This document shows positions 51,956 through 61,089 of a stretch of DNA of 64,000 nucleotides, in pieces (the stretch's first letter is position 1; each line of letters opens with the position of its first letter). This stretch comes from Tolypothrix campylonemoides VB511288. Its GTDB lineage: Bacteria > Cyanobacteriota > Cyanobacteriia > Cyanobacteriales > Nostocaceae. Made by a program: the position numbers and the translations under genes. Under the pieces are notes generated by a model. The model made no database searches and was not told where the DNA came from. It saw nothing but the letters and a program-made list of their open reading frames with translations. Location: the NCBI GenBank assembly GCA_000828075.3, contig JXCB02000033.1, positions 86,320 to 150,319 of the forward strand, written 5' to 3'.

Positions 51956-54109
51956 TTAAAAGACTTTGCGTTCTTCTAAATGGGCTGTAATTTCGTCTTG
52001 CGATCGCCAAACTGGACGCAACTCTTTACGCGCAAACAGTGGCAACTGGTCTACAGTATGGCGTGAACCGGGTTGAGACGAATTACCGTAACTAGTCAGT
52101 GCCATAGCCTTCACTGGTTTAGAGAATTCAATCGCAGCAACATAAGAATCACCTGCGACAGGTAAGAAACGTCCTTTTTCTGAAGGAGCAAAATTGACAA
52201 CACGGAAGATTCCAAGGTCTCCATCGCCACCATTGGCAGGTAAATCCACATTCTCATGCTTCAACCGGAAAACCTCTCCCCAAGGGACATCTAGCTGACC
52301 ATAAGCCTTTTCTACTTTAACTGCTGCCGCTTCTAGTGCCGTAACAGCACTTTGAGGATTAGCTAATCCATCGGGTGTAGTACGCGGTGAGTTTTCTGTC
52401 CAAGGTTTACTAAAGACTGTATCAAAATCTAGTTCTTGTGCCCAAGAAGCAAATAATACTGCTCCCCGGCTATCTGCATTCGCTTGTCTATCCCATCTTT
52501 CCAACACATCAGCAGCACGAATTGCTAATTCATTCCCCGACGAACGGGCAGCAGGAATCAAATCATCCAGGATACGGTCAGCAAATTCCATGCGTGTCGA
52601 ATGTTTATACTCAATCATTTCATCAAAAGAAATTTTTTCATCTTCATCTAGCATCTTTGTAGAACGTTGCGCCCTAAAATCCATGAAACGCGGTGCCATA
52701 TAAGGCGGGTAATTCTCTGGTTTGATAGCGGTGGGAAATGTTGTTGTCCAAGGTGGGTCATTGGCATTTTGTAACCAGCCACTTGGAGGGTCAACAACAC
52801 GCGGTAAATCTTGGTAAGGGTGAATTTTCGTCCATAAGGTTTGGGATGTGTCACCAGGAATGATTCCTCGCCAGTATTTAAAATCTCCTTGTTGTCGCAC
52901 CGGCACTTGACCGTTAAACAGATGCATGATGTGTCCATCTCTATCTGCATACATCACCGTAAACATCGGGAGTTGCAGACGTTGGAGTGCAGTTTCAAAT
53001 TGTTTCAGGTTTTGGGAACGCGCCATATCCCACCACTGCTCTAAAACACCAGGGCGGTCAAGACCCACAACACGGAGCGCTACGGCTTTACCATCTGTTT
53101 GTGAGACAATCGGTCCGTGGACAGAACTTTTCACTACGAGTGGTTGCTCACGCAGCGTTCCATCGTTTTGCTTCACCTTCAAGGAAAAGTTTTTTGTCTC
53201 AAAGCGACGAACTTTGTTATCCAAGCGATAACTATTGTCAACTAGTTTCAGTTCGTAAGCATCCCAGCCATCGAAAGTGTTGACGGTGTGAGTCCAGCCT
53301 AAATTGTCGTTAAAGGCGATCGCTAAAACGGGAATGCCAACGAGTGTTGCTCCGTAAGCGTCAATACCTGGAGCAGTCACTTGTGCTTCGTACCATAAGA
53401 ATAAGTCTGACCAAGGCAAATGGGGATTTGCAAGCAACATCGCCTTGCTAGTTGCAGAACGAGAAGGTGCTATAGCCCAGCCATTAGACCCTGCTTTTGA
53501 CTCTTTACTAACACCTGCTACTTGTTGTGGATTGGCTATAAAAGTGAAATTCAGTACCCGTTGCAGGTGAGCTAGTACATCTTCTCCTTTAACTGGCAGT
53601 AAGACCTCAACAGAATCATCAATTAAATCAGAATGTTCTTTGGCATAATTATTTATGCCTTTAGCAAAAGCATCCAGATAGCCGCGAAAAGTTGGACTTT
53701 GTTGCTCATACCAAGAACGAGCGCGGCTTGGTACTCCCATTGTAAGTACCCACTGGTCAGACTCCAGATATTTCTCTCCCCAGTATTCTGCAGCGCGTCC
53801 TCGTGCTTGACCGTAAAGACGCAAAAGTAAGTTTCCGTGGCTTTGCATCTGCGCCCAACCGAATGCCTCAAAAGCACTTTGGGTATCTTTACCGTAGATA
53901 TGCGGTATGCCATAGGTATCCCAAAGTATTTCAGTACTTCTTGGTGGAGAGCCTAAACTTTGACATCCTATAATCAAGGCAAACAAGAGACTAAGTGTAA
54001 ACGCTAAAACTCGATTCGGGTTTCTTTTGAAAACCTTAAGTGCGTAGCGCCTGTAGTAATCACGCAAAATACTTCTGGTGAGAATTAACTGCACCCTGCT
54101 CATAAACAT
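51956..54109 (-). CDS. Penicillin acylase-family Ntn hydrolase (AHL acylase-like lipoprotein)
   Basis: 717 residues. The N-terminal segment ends in a lipobox-like FALIIGC (Cys about 49), so it is likely exported and lipid-anchored. The nucleophile is Ser at about 208 in AGSNGWAIAPSRSA, where autocatalytic cleavage makes the alpha and beta chains. ANPHLPWSDLFLWYEAQV and RDGHIMHLFNGQVPVR follow, as in the S45 family. Related cyanobacterial enzymes (AiiC of Anabaena) cleave acyl-homoserine lactones; cephalosporin or other acyl amides are also possible substrates. It is a single gene with its own region. A role in processing the N-acyl lipopeptide is conceivable but not supported by position. Confidence 0.85.
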   Translation of the reverse strand: MFMSRVQLILTRSILRDYYRRYALKVFKRNPNRVLAFTLSLLFALIIGCQSLGSPPRSTEILWDTYGIPHIYGKDTQSAFEAFGWAQMQSHGNLLLRLYGQARGRAAEYWGEKYLESDQWVLTMGVPSRARSWYEQQSPTFRGYLDAFAKGINNYAKEHSDLIDDSVEVLLPVKGEDVLAHLQRVLNFTFIANPQQVAGVSKESKAGSNGWAIAPSRSATSKAMLLANPHLPWSDLFLWYEAQVTAPGIDAYGATLVGIPVLAIAFNDNLGWTHTVNTFDGWDAYELKLVDNSYRLDNKVRRFETKNFSLKVKQNDGTLREQPLVVKSSVHGPIVSQTDGKAVALRVVGLDRPGVLEQWWDMARSQNLKQFETALQRLQLPMFTVMYADRDGHIMHLFNGQVPVRQQGDFKYWRGIIPGDTSQTLWTKIHPYQDLPRVVDPPSGWLQNANDPPWTTTFPTAIKPENYPPYMAPRFMDFRAQRSTKMLDEDEKISFDEMIEYKHSTRMEFADRILDDLIPAARSSGNELAIRAADVLERWDRQANADSRGAVLFASWAQELDFDTVFSKPWTENSPRTTPDGLANPQSAVTALEAAAVKVEKAYGQLDVPWGEVFRLKHENVDLPANGGDGDLGIFRVVNFAPSEKGRFLPVAGDSYVAAIEFSKPVKAMALTSYGNSSQPGSRHTVDQLPLFARKELRPVWRSQDEITAHLEERKVF

Positions 54110-55228
54110 TATGGTTCTAGTGAATTTTTTACACTTTCAAAAGGTAGTGCTGTATCAAACAGCATTACCGTCTCAGGCATCACAAAATTTTAGAGTTGAA
54201 AACCCTCCTAGCTGAGGCTTTTCAGTTGCAATTTTTCATGATACAGACTGCCCAAAGCGCAATGGTTCATTAATTTTGCATCCATCAACTGACGCGCCCA
54301 ACTATGTTTATTGATACCTAATGACAATAAAAATTAATAGGATTTTTTGTCAATTATTCTTAATCTCTCTTAACGTAAACACAAGCAGCGATGAAGCTAA
54401 TTTAGTGGTCTGGCAACCTAACTTTGAGGGGTTAAATAAAATACCGCAGAGACGCAGAGAACGCAGAGGAACAGAAACAGAGGATAAGTTTAGAAATTGG
54501 TTTACCTAGCAGGCGTTGCCTTGACACAATACTATAGCAGTCGTATTTGATTTATGAAAAATATTAACCGCCAAGACGAGGCAGTGCGTTGCGGTGAATC
54601 CAGCGCTGCAGGCGGGTTTCCCAACCTAGGCGACTGGTGTTCGCGTAGCGTGCCGAAGGCATACCCGTTCGCCCTTGGCGTGCCGTAGGCATAGGGGGGT
54701 TCCCCCCGTTGAAGCAACTGCCGTGCCAAGGACGCCAAGAAAAGAGAGAAGAGAGAATTTCACGAATCATTTAGGATTGCTATAGCTTGCGTGCAATTTC
54801 TGCAAGGTTAAGGAGATTTATCACTTATTTCGCTATGTTTTTACGGTAAAAAGATTATTTGATAATCTTCTACTACATAAGTTTTCTATTTTTGAAGTAT
54901 CTTGTGTTTTTTTGTAGTTTGGATACTTTAAATAGAATTAATATAAGTTCAAATTTGAACTTATATTAATAATAAATAAGCTGCTGATATTCAAGCTTGA
55001 ATATCAGCAGCAATACCAGGAGTGTTTATGTTGCTAATGCTATTATCTTCGATGATTTTAAGATTGGCAACTTTAAATCCTAAATTAAATTTCTTGCATC
55101 AGTAAGTTTCATTTAGAGAAAAGCCATCTAAATATTTACGAACTGAGATAGTACTGTTTGGGAAGGGGAGAAAATTGAACTTATGAAAATTCAAGGGTCG
55201 TTGGAAACATGATAATTATGAATTTTTA
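54110..55228. other. 1.1-kb intergenic region with dispersed repeats
   Basis: No gene. It has an ACCGCAGAGACGCAGAG-type repeat near 54440, an element with CTATAGCA ends at 54532-54785, and an AT-rich stretch at 54940-55020 in which TTCAAATTTGAACTTATATT and AAGCTTGAATATCAGC are near-palindromes. It probably holds the acylase promoter near 54110-54200. Confidence 0.5.
54532..54785. repeat. MITE-like element, CTATAGCA ends
   Basis: The left end CTATAGCAGTCG and the right end GGATTGCTATAG match in inverse at 10 of 12 positions. The inside is GC-rich palindromic repeat (GCGTAGCGTGCCGAAGGCAT, GGCGTGCCGTAGGCATAGG). ORFs inside are repeat artefacts. Confidence 0.55.
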
Positions 55229-55654
55229 CGCCAAATTCCAGCTATCAATGAACCTGTAAGATTGTGACAGACGCTAAATATAGCTCCTGGTATCGCTGCG
55301 ACTGGTTCAAAATGCGCTAGAGCTATAGCACTTCTCGTTTGGATCAAGTACAAATTTATCTGTGTCCATCTGTGTCCATCTGTGGTTCTTATTTCTTGAT
55401 GTATTGCGCTCAACTGATAACCGCTATAATGCTACAGCACTCACCAGAATTTTGCATTCCCACATAATCGAAATTGTACGGCAAACAGCTGTTGATTTAC
55501 CTGTAATAGCTGCGCCGAAATAACCCAAGATTAACCCCAAAACATTATGTAAAATTACCGCTATGATTACTATTGGTGTGGTGAATAACTTATCGCGATT
55601 TAAGCCCACAACTGTAGCAATAATCCAAGCGATCGCGGGACATGGAAACTAGGG
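55229..55654 (-). pseudogene. Bile acid:Na+ symporter (BASS) family remnant
   Basis: On the minus strand, residues IATVVGLNRDKLFTTPIVII and the helix HNVLGLILGYFGAAITGKST match the C-terminal half of BASS transporters. The family motif VGMQNSG follows only after a frame change near 55465. The sequence is then broken by a 105-bp inverted-repeat element (55324-55428), and the last family block (ALAHFEPVAAIPGAIFSVCH plus NLTGSLIAGIW) resumes beyond it. The N-terminal half is missing at the heptamer array. The gene is dead. Confidence 0.75.
55324..55428. repeat. MITE-like insertion in the symporter remnant
   Basis: TATAGCACTT at the left and AACCGCTATA at the right are inverse at 8 of 10 positions. 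Inside is the dispersed GTCCATCTGTGTCCATCTGTG string. The element splits two conserved blocks of the transporter. Confidence 0.6.
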
Positions 55655-55752
55655 GTTAGTCATTAGTCATTAGTCATTAGTCATTAGTCATTAGTCATTA
55701 GTTATTAGTTATTAGTCATTAGTCATTAGTCATTAGTCATTAGTCATTAGTA
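55655..55752. repeat. TTAGTCA heptamer array (STRR type)
   Basis: About 14 head-to-tail copies of TTAGTCA, with two TTAGTTA variants. Short tandemly repeated heptamers are known from heterocystous cyanobacteria. It ends next to the histidine kinase stop codon and marks the break of the symporter remnant. Confidence 0.9.
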
Positions 55753-55754
55753 AA

Positions 55755-58700
55755 TTAATCAGTATGCTGACGATGATTTGCTTGGCTGATGGGATGAAGC
55801 AATTGGACAATTGCCTGCACTAACTTCTCCGGTTCAACAGGCTTGGAGATATGCATCTGGAATCCAGCAGCTAAGGCTTGTTGCTGGTTTATTTCTCCCG
55901 CGTAAGCAGTGAGGGCGATTGCCTTCGGCAGAGCTTCGCTTAACGCTTTAATGGTTCCTCCCTGTCGGGCTGACCATTTTCTGATTTGCCGAATCACAGA
56001 ATAGCCATCCATTTCTGGCATACCAATGTCACACAGTAGCAAATCGGGAACAGACTGATTCAAGAGGGTTAATGCTTGTGCTCCCGAAGCAGCTGTCGTC
56101 ACTTGTGCGCCGGATTGCGTTAGAATGAATTCTGCCAACTTCCGCATATCTGCATCATCATCCACAACCAATATCTGAATACCTGTTAGGTCTGTTACAC
56201 TTTCTTTCTGGCTGTGATCAGCAGATAATTCCTCCTGGACGAGGTTTAACGGTAGCCGGACAGTGAATGTTGCTCCTAAGTTTTGTCCCGGACTATCTGC
56301 TTCAACGGTTCCTCCATGCAGTTCAGTGAAATGGCGGACGATCGCTAGCCCTAATCCCAACCCGCCGAATTTTCGTGTCGTTGTGCCATCTTCTTGCCGG
56401 AAGTATTCAAACACATAAGGCAAAAACTCTGGGCTGATGCCAATTCCTGTGTCTTTGACTTGAATTTGAGCATACATACCAACTTGCTCCAGTCTTACCT
56501 CGACTCGTCCTCTGGATGGTGTGAACTTCACGGCATTAGAAAGCAGGTTCCAGACAACCTGTTGTAGGCGGTTCCCATCGCCGCAAACAGTTCCTGAAAT
56601 TGGGTTGAGTGTGGTCTGGATTTGAATGTTCTTGGCTTCTGCTGCCAGTCTTACCGTTTCTAGTGCTGCTTCAATTGTTGCAGCTAAATTCACGATCGCC
56701 ACGTTTAACGTCATTTTTCCTTGGAGGATGCGCGACACATCCAACAAATCCTCAATCAGTTGCGCTTGCAGCTTGGCGTTGCGCTCGATTGTTTCTAAGG
56801 CTTGGTCAACTTTTGTGGGGTCTAGCCGCTTACTTCGCAGTATTTTTGTCCAACCCAGAATCGGATTAAGTGGCGATCGCAATTCATGGGACAGCACCGC
56901 CAAAAATTCGTCTTTAACTCGGTTAGCGGCTTCTGCTTTGGCGCGATCGCGTTGAGCGACCCGGTACAACTGAGCATTATCGATCGCTAAGGAAGCACGG
57001 TGAGCCAGTTCCTCTGCTAGTTGCAAATCGATTGAATCGTATTGTAGTCCAGATTCGGCTGAAACAAAGGAAATTACGCCTAGAATTCGTGCTTGGGTTC
57101 GTAGTGGCACAGTCATTACAGATTTGAACCCAACCTGGCGCAAAATTTCTAAATGTTCTGGATCACGGGCTGCTTGTATGAGCAATTCATCTGGAATATC
57201 TGCTAACAAATCGGATTGCCCAGTTCGCAATGTCAATGCAGCACCGCGAGGCTCATCTGGGTTGAGAGGATATTGATGTCTGATTTGGTGCGCCCATTGC
57301 TGTTTGGCAGGATCGGTGTGAGCTACTGCAATCTGCTCGATTGAACCATCTTCTTCAACCATATGCACTGTACACCAATCTGCCAATGCAGGTACTGCAA
57401 GCTGTGCCACTCGCTCCAGGGTGGTTTGATAATCGAGCGAAGAGGCAAGAACTGCGCTCGCCTCTGAAAGAAAGTGTTGAGCACGCTCTAACCGTACTTG
57501 CTCCGTCACGTCTACAACATACACTAAAACGTCTTCTACCTGATGGTTTGAGTTCATTGTTGGCAGATAGTAAACGTTGTAGTAACCGGGGGTGCGATCG
57601 CTGCGTCCTGGAACATTCACCGCAAAGTTTGGTGAAATGAAGGGATTACCTGTGGTGTAAATTTGATGAAATACTTCAACTATCTGTGGATCAGATTGAC
57701 CAAAAAGTTCGGCAATTGAATATCCTAAGTGTTGCTCGCGGGTTAATCCGTTGATTTGGGCTAATGCTTCATTAATGGCAATAAATCGCTGCTCTGTATC
57801 TAACAGGGCAATTCCCACCGGAGAGGTTTCAAAAATAGTTGTCAGTTGGCGTTGCGCGGCTTCGACTTGAGCACGGGCAATTCGTTCTCGCTTTAACAAC
57901 TGTTCGCGTTCTTGTTCAACTTGCTTGCGTTCTGTGATGTCAATAACAACACCAATCGAGTGTTTAGGATTTCCTCCAGAATCGTAAGTAAATTGTCCTC
58001 TCACTTCTACCCAATGAATGGAGCCATCCGACCAACGCAGGCGATATTCGTGGTCATACTCGTTCTTGCCTAGCATGGCTTGCTGAAATTTTGCTTCGGC
58101 TTGTGTTAAGTCATCAGGATGAATCCGACTTGCCCAAACTTCGTGGCTAGGTTCACACTCATTGGGTTGCAGACCCAGTACCGTGAAGTGTCCTTCCGAC
58201 CAAAGCAGTGTGTCAGTTTGCATATCCCAATCCCATGTGCCCATGCGTCCAACTTTCAGTGCTAGTTGCAGGTGCGCCTCACTTTCTCGCAATTCCTCTT
58301 CTGCGCGCGATCGCTCCACGGCTAACCAGGTTTGCTCGGCAATTTGCTCCATCAGCGCCACATCCTCTGCTGCCCAGCGGCGAGGGGAAACATGGTGCAA
58401 TACAAACAATGCTACAAACCGCCCTTCTTTCACCAAGGGAACACACACGAGAGATTTTGTTTGAATAGCGTTAAAGGCAGCAACCCCAACTCCAGCAGTA
58501 CGAGGATCAACATCAACATCATCCACAACGATTGTTTTGCCCTGCTTGAGTTCAGCAATGATTGCAGGACCAAACGAATCCATGTGATGTCTACCAACGA
58601 CGCTGATGACACCATTGCAAAAATCGCGCTCGACAATAACGTATTCCTGCGTGCAATCAATTTCACCGTAGGTACAGCGAGTCACTTGGAAATGTTGCCC

Positions 58701-60410
58701 TGTGGCGCGAACAACTTGCCACATGATTTCTTTGGGGTCTTGAATGGCACGAATCGCGTCATTCACTTCGATCAGGAATTGCTGTTGTCTCTCCTTGTGT
58801 TGAAGATTTGCGAGCAGTTGCTCAATTTGTTGCCTTGCTCGCACTTGTTCCGTGACTTCAATGTTATAAATCAGAACTCCTTGAATTGTTCCCTCAGCAT
58901 CCCGCCAAGCCGCAAAGACGCAGTTGAAAAATGCCTCTTCCAACACACCATCGCCGTTGCGATCCCAGTAAGCAGGCGACTCATCCCGAATGAACGTTTC
59001 TCCCGTCCGGTAAACTTCCTCGAGCACGTCAAAGTAAATTTGCCCCTCTAGCTCTGGGAAAACGTCCCGAATCGGATTGCCGATAATGTCTGGAGTGCGC
59101 CCAGCCACTCGCAGATAGGTTGGATTGGCAAATTCATACACAAGATTGGGACCTGTTACAATTGCAACCATGGCAGGGAACTGCATCAGAATATCATACA
59201 ACCGCTTGCGTTCGGTTTCTGCTAATCGTCGGGCAGCTTGTTCTCGTTTTAGGTGGCGATCGCTGCGTATACGTAGCATCTCGCGTTCCGCTTCAATTTG
59301 TTTGCGCTGTGTCAAGTCAACTAAAAATCCTATTCCTAAATCGTCTGCTGCTCCTTTCAAGTAAGCAGTTCCAATCAACACGGGGACACGAGTGCCGTCT
59401 TTACGAATGTATTCTTTCTCGAAAGGCGTATGGTAGCCGACTTGCTTCATCTGTGCCATTGCTTGCTGATCTAAATGCCGAAATTCCGGCGGAGTAATCT
59501 CAAGGAAGTTTACAGCTCCAGATAAAACTTCTTGGCGTGTGTAACCCAAAACAGCTAGCCAAGCGTCGTTGACTTCTAAAATATTACCTTGAAAATCGCC
59601 AATAATAATGCCAATGAGGTTCGCATCGAATAAACCTCGTAGCCGAGATTCACTCTCGCGTAACGCTTGCTCTACAAGTTTGCAAGCAGTGACATCCTGA
59701 AAAACAGCAACAGCTGCAACAATCTGCCCCCGGTTATCTAAAATTGGTGCTGAGTTCACATTAATGAAAATGCGGCTACCGTCTTCCCGGTGTAGCTCTA
59801 TTTCTTCATTAGAAACCACTTCACCTGTTTGAAGCGATCGCGCCAACGGATACTCATCAGCTGTGTAGATCTGTCCATCGCTGCGAAGGGCTTCAAATGG
59901 AATAATTGCTGCATATTCTTCCAGATCAAGCGACTGTTCATAGCCGTACCCGACAATCTGTTTAGCTTGTTCGTTAGTCAGAACCAACTTCCCTCCTTCA
60001 GCATCGGCAATCATCACACCAGCAGGCATTTGTCGCAAAACCGCTTCAAACCGCGTGCGTTCGGTTTCCAGTTCGTGTAGCAACTGTTCGTGTTGTGTTG
60101 GAGCATTTTCTAGTAAAGTTTCCAACTCCTGTTTCTGACGCTGCAAAGCTGCGATCGCTTGCTGCTGCTCAATGATCCGTTCTTGTAGCAAAGCGTTTTG
60201 AGCATTCGCTCCAATTTCATGAGAATCGAGATGTGCTTCGTTTCCAAAGCTGCGAGCTACGTGTTCTATCACCTCAGAACGGGAAATTCCTCGCTTGTGA
60301 GCCTCCTCATCGAGCAATTGCCAGGCTGTACTGGTAAGAGATATGCTAACTCTTTGTTTTTTTTGTGAGTCCCAATTGCTAACAAACTTACCACTGGCAT
60401 CGCGCTTCAT
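55755..60410 (-). CDS. Hybrid histidine kinase, multi-PAS/GAF with receiver
   Basis: About 1,550 residues. A short N-terminal region has an RHH-like strand and helices (RVSISLTSTAWQLLDEEAHK, RGISRSEVIEHVARSF). PAS domains lie at about 125-255, 260-380 and 400-530, a GAF at about 540-710, PAS domains at about 715-840 and 865-985, a second GAF at about 990-1150, HisKA with SHELRSPLNPILGW (phospho-His), HATPase with NLLSNAVKFTP and GLGLGLAIVRHF, and a receiver with LLLCDIGMPEMDGY (phospho-Asp). There are no membrane segments, so it is cytosolic. No ligand-binding Cys typical of a phytochrome is evident in the GAF domains. The MKRDASGKF start is preferred to 60434. No partner regulator is adjacent. 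Confidence 0.9.
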   Translation of the reverse strand: MKRDASGKFVSNWDSQKKQRVSISLTSTAWQLLDEEAHKRGISRSEVIEHVARSFGNEAHLDSHEIGANAQNALLQERIIEQQQAIAALQRQKQELETLLENAPTQHEQLLHELETERTRFEAVLRQMPAGVMIADAEGGKLVLTNEQAKQIVGYGYEQSLDLEEYAAIIPFEALRSDGQIYTADEYPLARSLQTGEVVSNEEIELHREDGSRIFINVNSAPILDNRGQIVAAVAVFQDVTACKLVEQALRESESRLRGLFDANLIGIIIGDFQGNILEVNDAWLAVLGYTRQEVLSGAVNFLEITPPEFRHLDQQAMAQMKQVGYHTPFEKEYIRKDGTRVPVLIGTAYLKGAADDLGIGFLVDLTQRKQIEAEREMLRIRSDRHLKREQAARRLAETERKRLYDILMQFPAMVAIVTGPNLVYEFANPTYLRVAGRTPDIIGNPIRDVFPELEGQIYFDVLEEVYRTGETFIRDESPAYWDRNGDGVLEEAFFNCVFAAWRDAEGTIQGVLIYNIEVTEQVRARQQIEQLLANLQHKERQQQFLIEVNDAIRAIQDPKEIMWQVVRATGQHFQVTRCTYGEIDCTQEYVIVERDFCNGVISVVGRHHMDSFGPAIIAELKQGKTIVVDDVDVDPRTAGVGVAAFNAIQTKSLVCVPLVKEGRFVALFVLHHVSPRRWAAEDVALMEQIAEQTWLAVERSRAEEELRESEAHLQLALKVGRMGTWDWDMQTDTLLWSEGHFTVLGLQPNECEPSHEVWASRIHPDDLTQAEAKFQQAMLGKNEYDHEYRLRWSDGSIHWVEVRGQFTYDSGGNPKHSIGVVIDITERKQVEQEREQLLKRERIARAQVEAAQRQLTTIFETSPVGIALLDTEQRFIAINEALAQINGLTREQHLGYSIAELFGQSDPQIVEVFHQIYTTGNPFISPNFAVNVPGRSDRTPGYYNVYYLPTMNSNHQVEDVLVYVVDVTEQVRLERAQHFLSEASAVLASSLDYQTTLERVAQLAVPALADWCTVHMVEEDGSIEQIAVAHTDPAKQQWAHQIRHQYPLNPDEPRGAALTLRTGQSDLLADIPDELLIQAARDPEHLEILRQVGFKSVMTVPLRTQARILGVISFVSAESGLQYDSIDLQLAEELAHRASLAIDNAQLYRVAQRDRAKAEAANRVKDEFLAVLSHELRSPLNPILGWTKILRSKRLDPTKVDQALETIERNAKLQAQLIEDLLDVSRILQGKMTLNVAIVNLAATIEAALETVRLAAEAKNIQIQTTLNPISGTVCGDGNRLQQVVWNLLSNAVKFTPSRGRVEVRLEQVGMYAQIQVKDTGIGISPEFLPYVFEYFRQEDGTTTRKFGGLGLGLAIVRHFTELHGGTVEADSPGQNLGATFTVRLPLNLVQEELSADHSQKESVTDLTGIQILVVDDDADMRKLAEFILTQSGAQVTTAASGAQALTLLNQSVPDLLLCDIGMPEMDGYSVIRQIRKWSARQGGTIKALSEALPKAIALTAYAGEINQQQALAAGFQMHISKPVEPEKLVQAIVQLLHPISQANHRQHTD

Positions 60411-60639
60411 GAATCTTGACCCGTATACATACACGGTTTTTTTCTATTGAATCTGAGTTCTACGTTATAAAAATCTGTCTAAAGAGTGAGGTTTTGGCTT
60501 ACTTATTATTCCAAGTTTAAACCTGGTTGGGTTGTCTAGAGGAGTGCTGGGTGGGGTCAACCCCTTCTCAAGAGCGGAGACGCTGCGCTCAGCGAGGGTC
60601 AAGATGCGCCTAGGAGGGTAAGTTCACTACCCCTGTACG

Positions 60640-60703
60640 TCAAGAATCCCACGGCTTTTTGTTAAACTGAGCGAGCGATAGTTTAACAGCCGTGGGAGCG
60701 TCA
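60640..60703. mobile_element. IS200/IS605-type terminal hairpin remnant
   Basis: Outer arms CCCACGGCT (60648-60656) and AGCCGTGGG (60688-60696) and inner arms GTTAAACT (60661-60668) and AGTTTAAC (60680-60687) form a two-part stem. It is flanked by CAAGAAT and GAGCGTCAA, as at IS605/TnpB element ends in cyanobacteria. No element gene is left. Confidence 0.45.
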
Positions 60704-60842
60704 AAAATTGTTTTTAGGACTAGCCCTTTCAAGGTGGGTAAAAATTTTGGTCAAGAGTTCAAGTGGATATTCTAACAAGAGTGATTTCTCTACCAGCGCA
60801 TCCGGTTCAACCGATAGCAACCCAAAAGAGCGCATATCCAGT

Positions 60843-60905
60843 TCATGCGATCGCTTCAATCGCTTTGCCGTCCTGCATGCGGAAATACCAGGTGTAGGTA
60901 TCCCA
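60843..60905 (-). pseudogene. SnoaL/NTF2-like gene fragment
   Basis: Minus-strand translation TYTWYFRMQDGKAIEAIA then stop matches the ending pattern of SnoaL-like small ligand-binding proteins. Only about 20 codons are left. Confidence 0.4.
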
Positions 60906-60995
60906 ATGTAGCTGTTTCGCCCTCACGTCCATTGAATTGTTCGGTGTCGCTTTGATAGAAAAGACATTTTTCATCGAGTCTTTGCGCGCGAACCT

Positions 60996-61085
60996 TTAAA
61001 TCAGGTCTTGCTTTTTTGCAGCTTCGGCGGCGAAATCTTCGATGGTCGTTTGTCCTTTGCGAGTTTCGGTTCCGCTGTCTTGATC
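60996..61085 (-). pseudogene. C-terminal gene fragment, unknown family
   Basis: The minus-strand frame ends SGTETRKGQTTIEDFAAEAA followed by KKQDLI-stop, with good codon use. It looks like the C-terminus of a larger protein (possibly an NAD(P)-binding oxidoreductase) cut off by the IS66 fragment. Confidence 0.35.
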
Positions 61086-61089
61086 TGCC

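Larger units (their letters stand above)
60435..61089. other. Decayed intergenic region with element end and gene fragments
   Basis: It contains GC-rich dispersed repeat near 60580, a long IS605-like hairpin (60648-60696) and two short coding remnants on the minus strand (60843-60905 and 60996-61085). The ORF at 60708 on the + strand is not supported. Confidence 0.5.

Noticed and set aside
55216-55609. Two small proteins of 61 and 65 residues
   Set aside because: They are frame pieces of one broken BASS symporter gene, one running through a repeat.
55655-55752. CRISPR array
   Set aside because: The 7-bp units are head to tail without spacers.
58332-59051. 239-codon + strand ORF
   Set aside because: It lies antisense inside the PAS/GAF region of the histidine kinase and has no family features.
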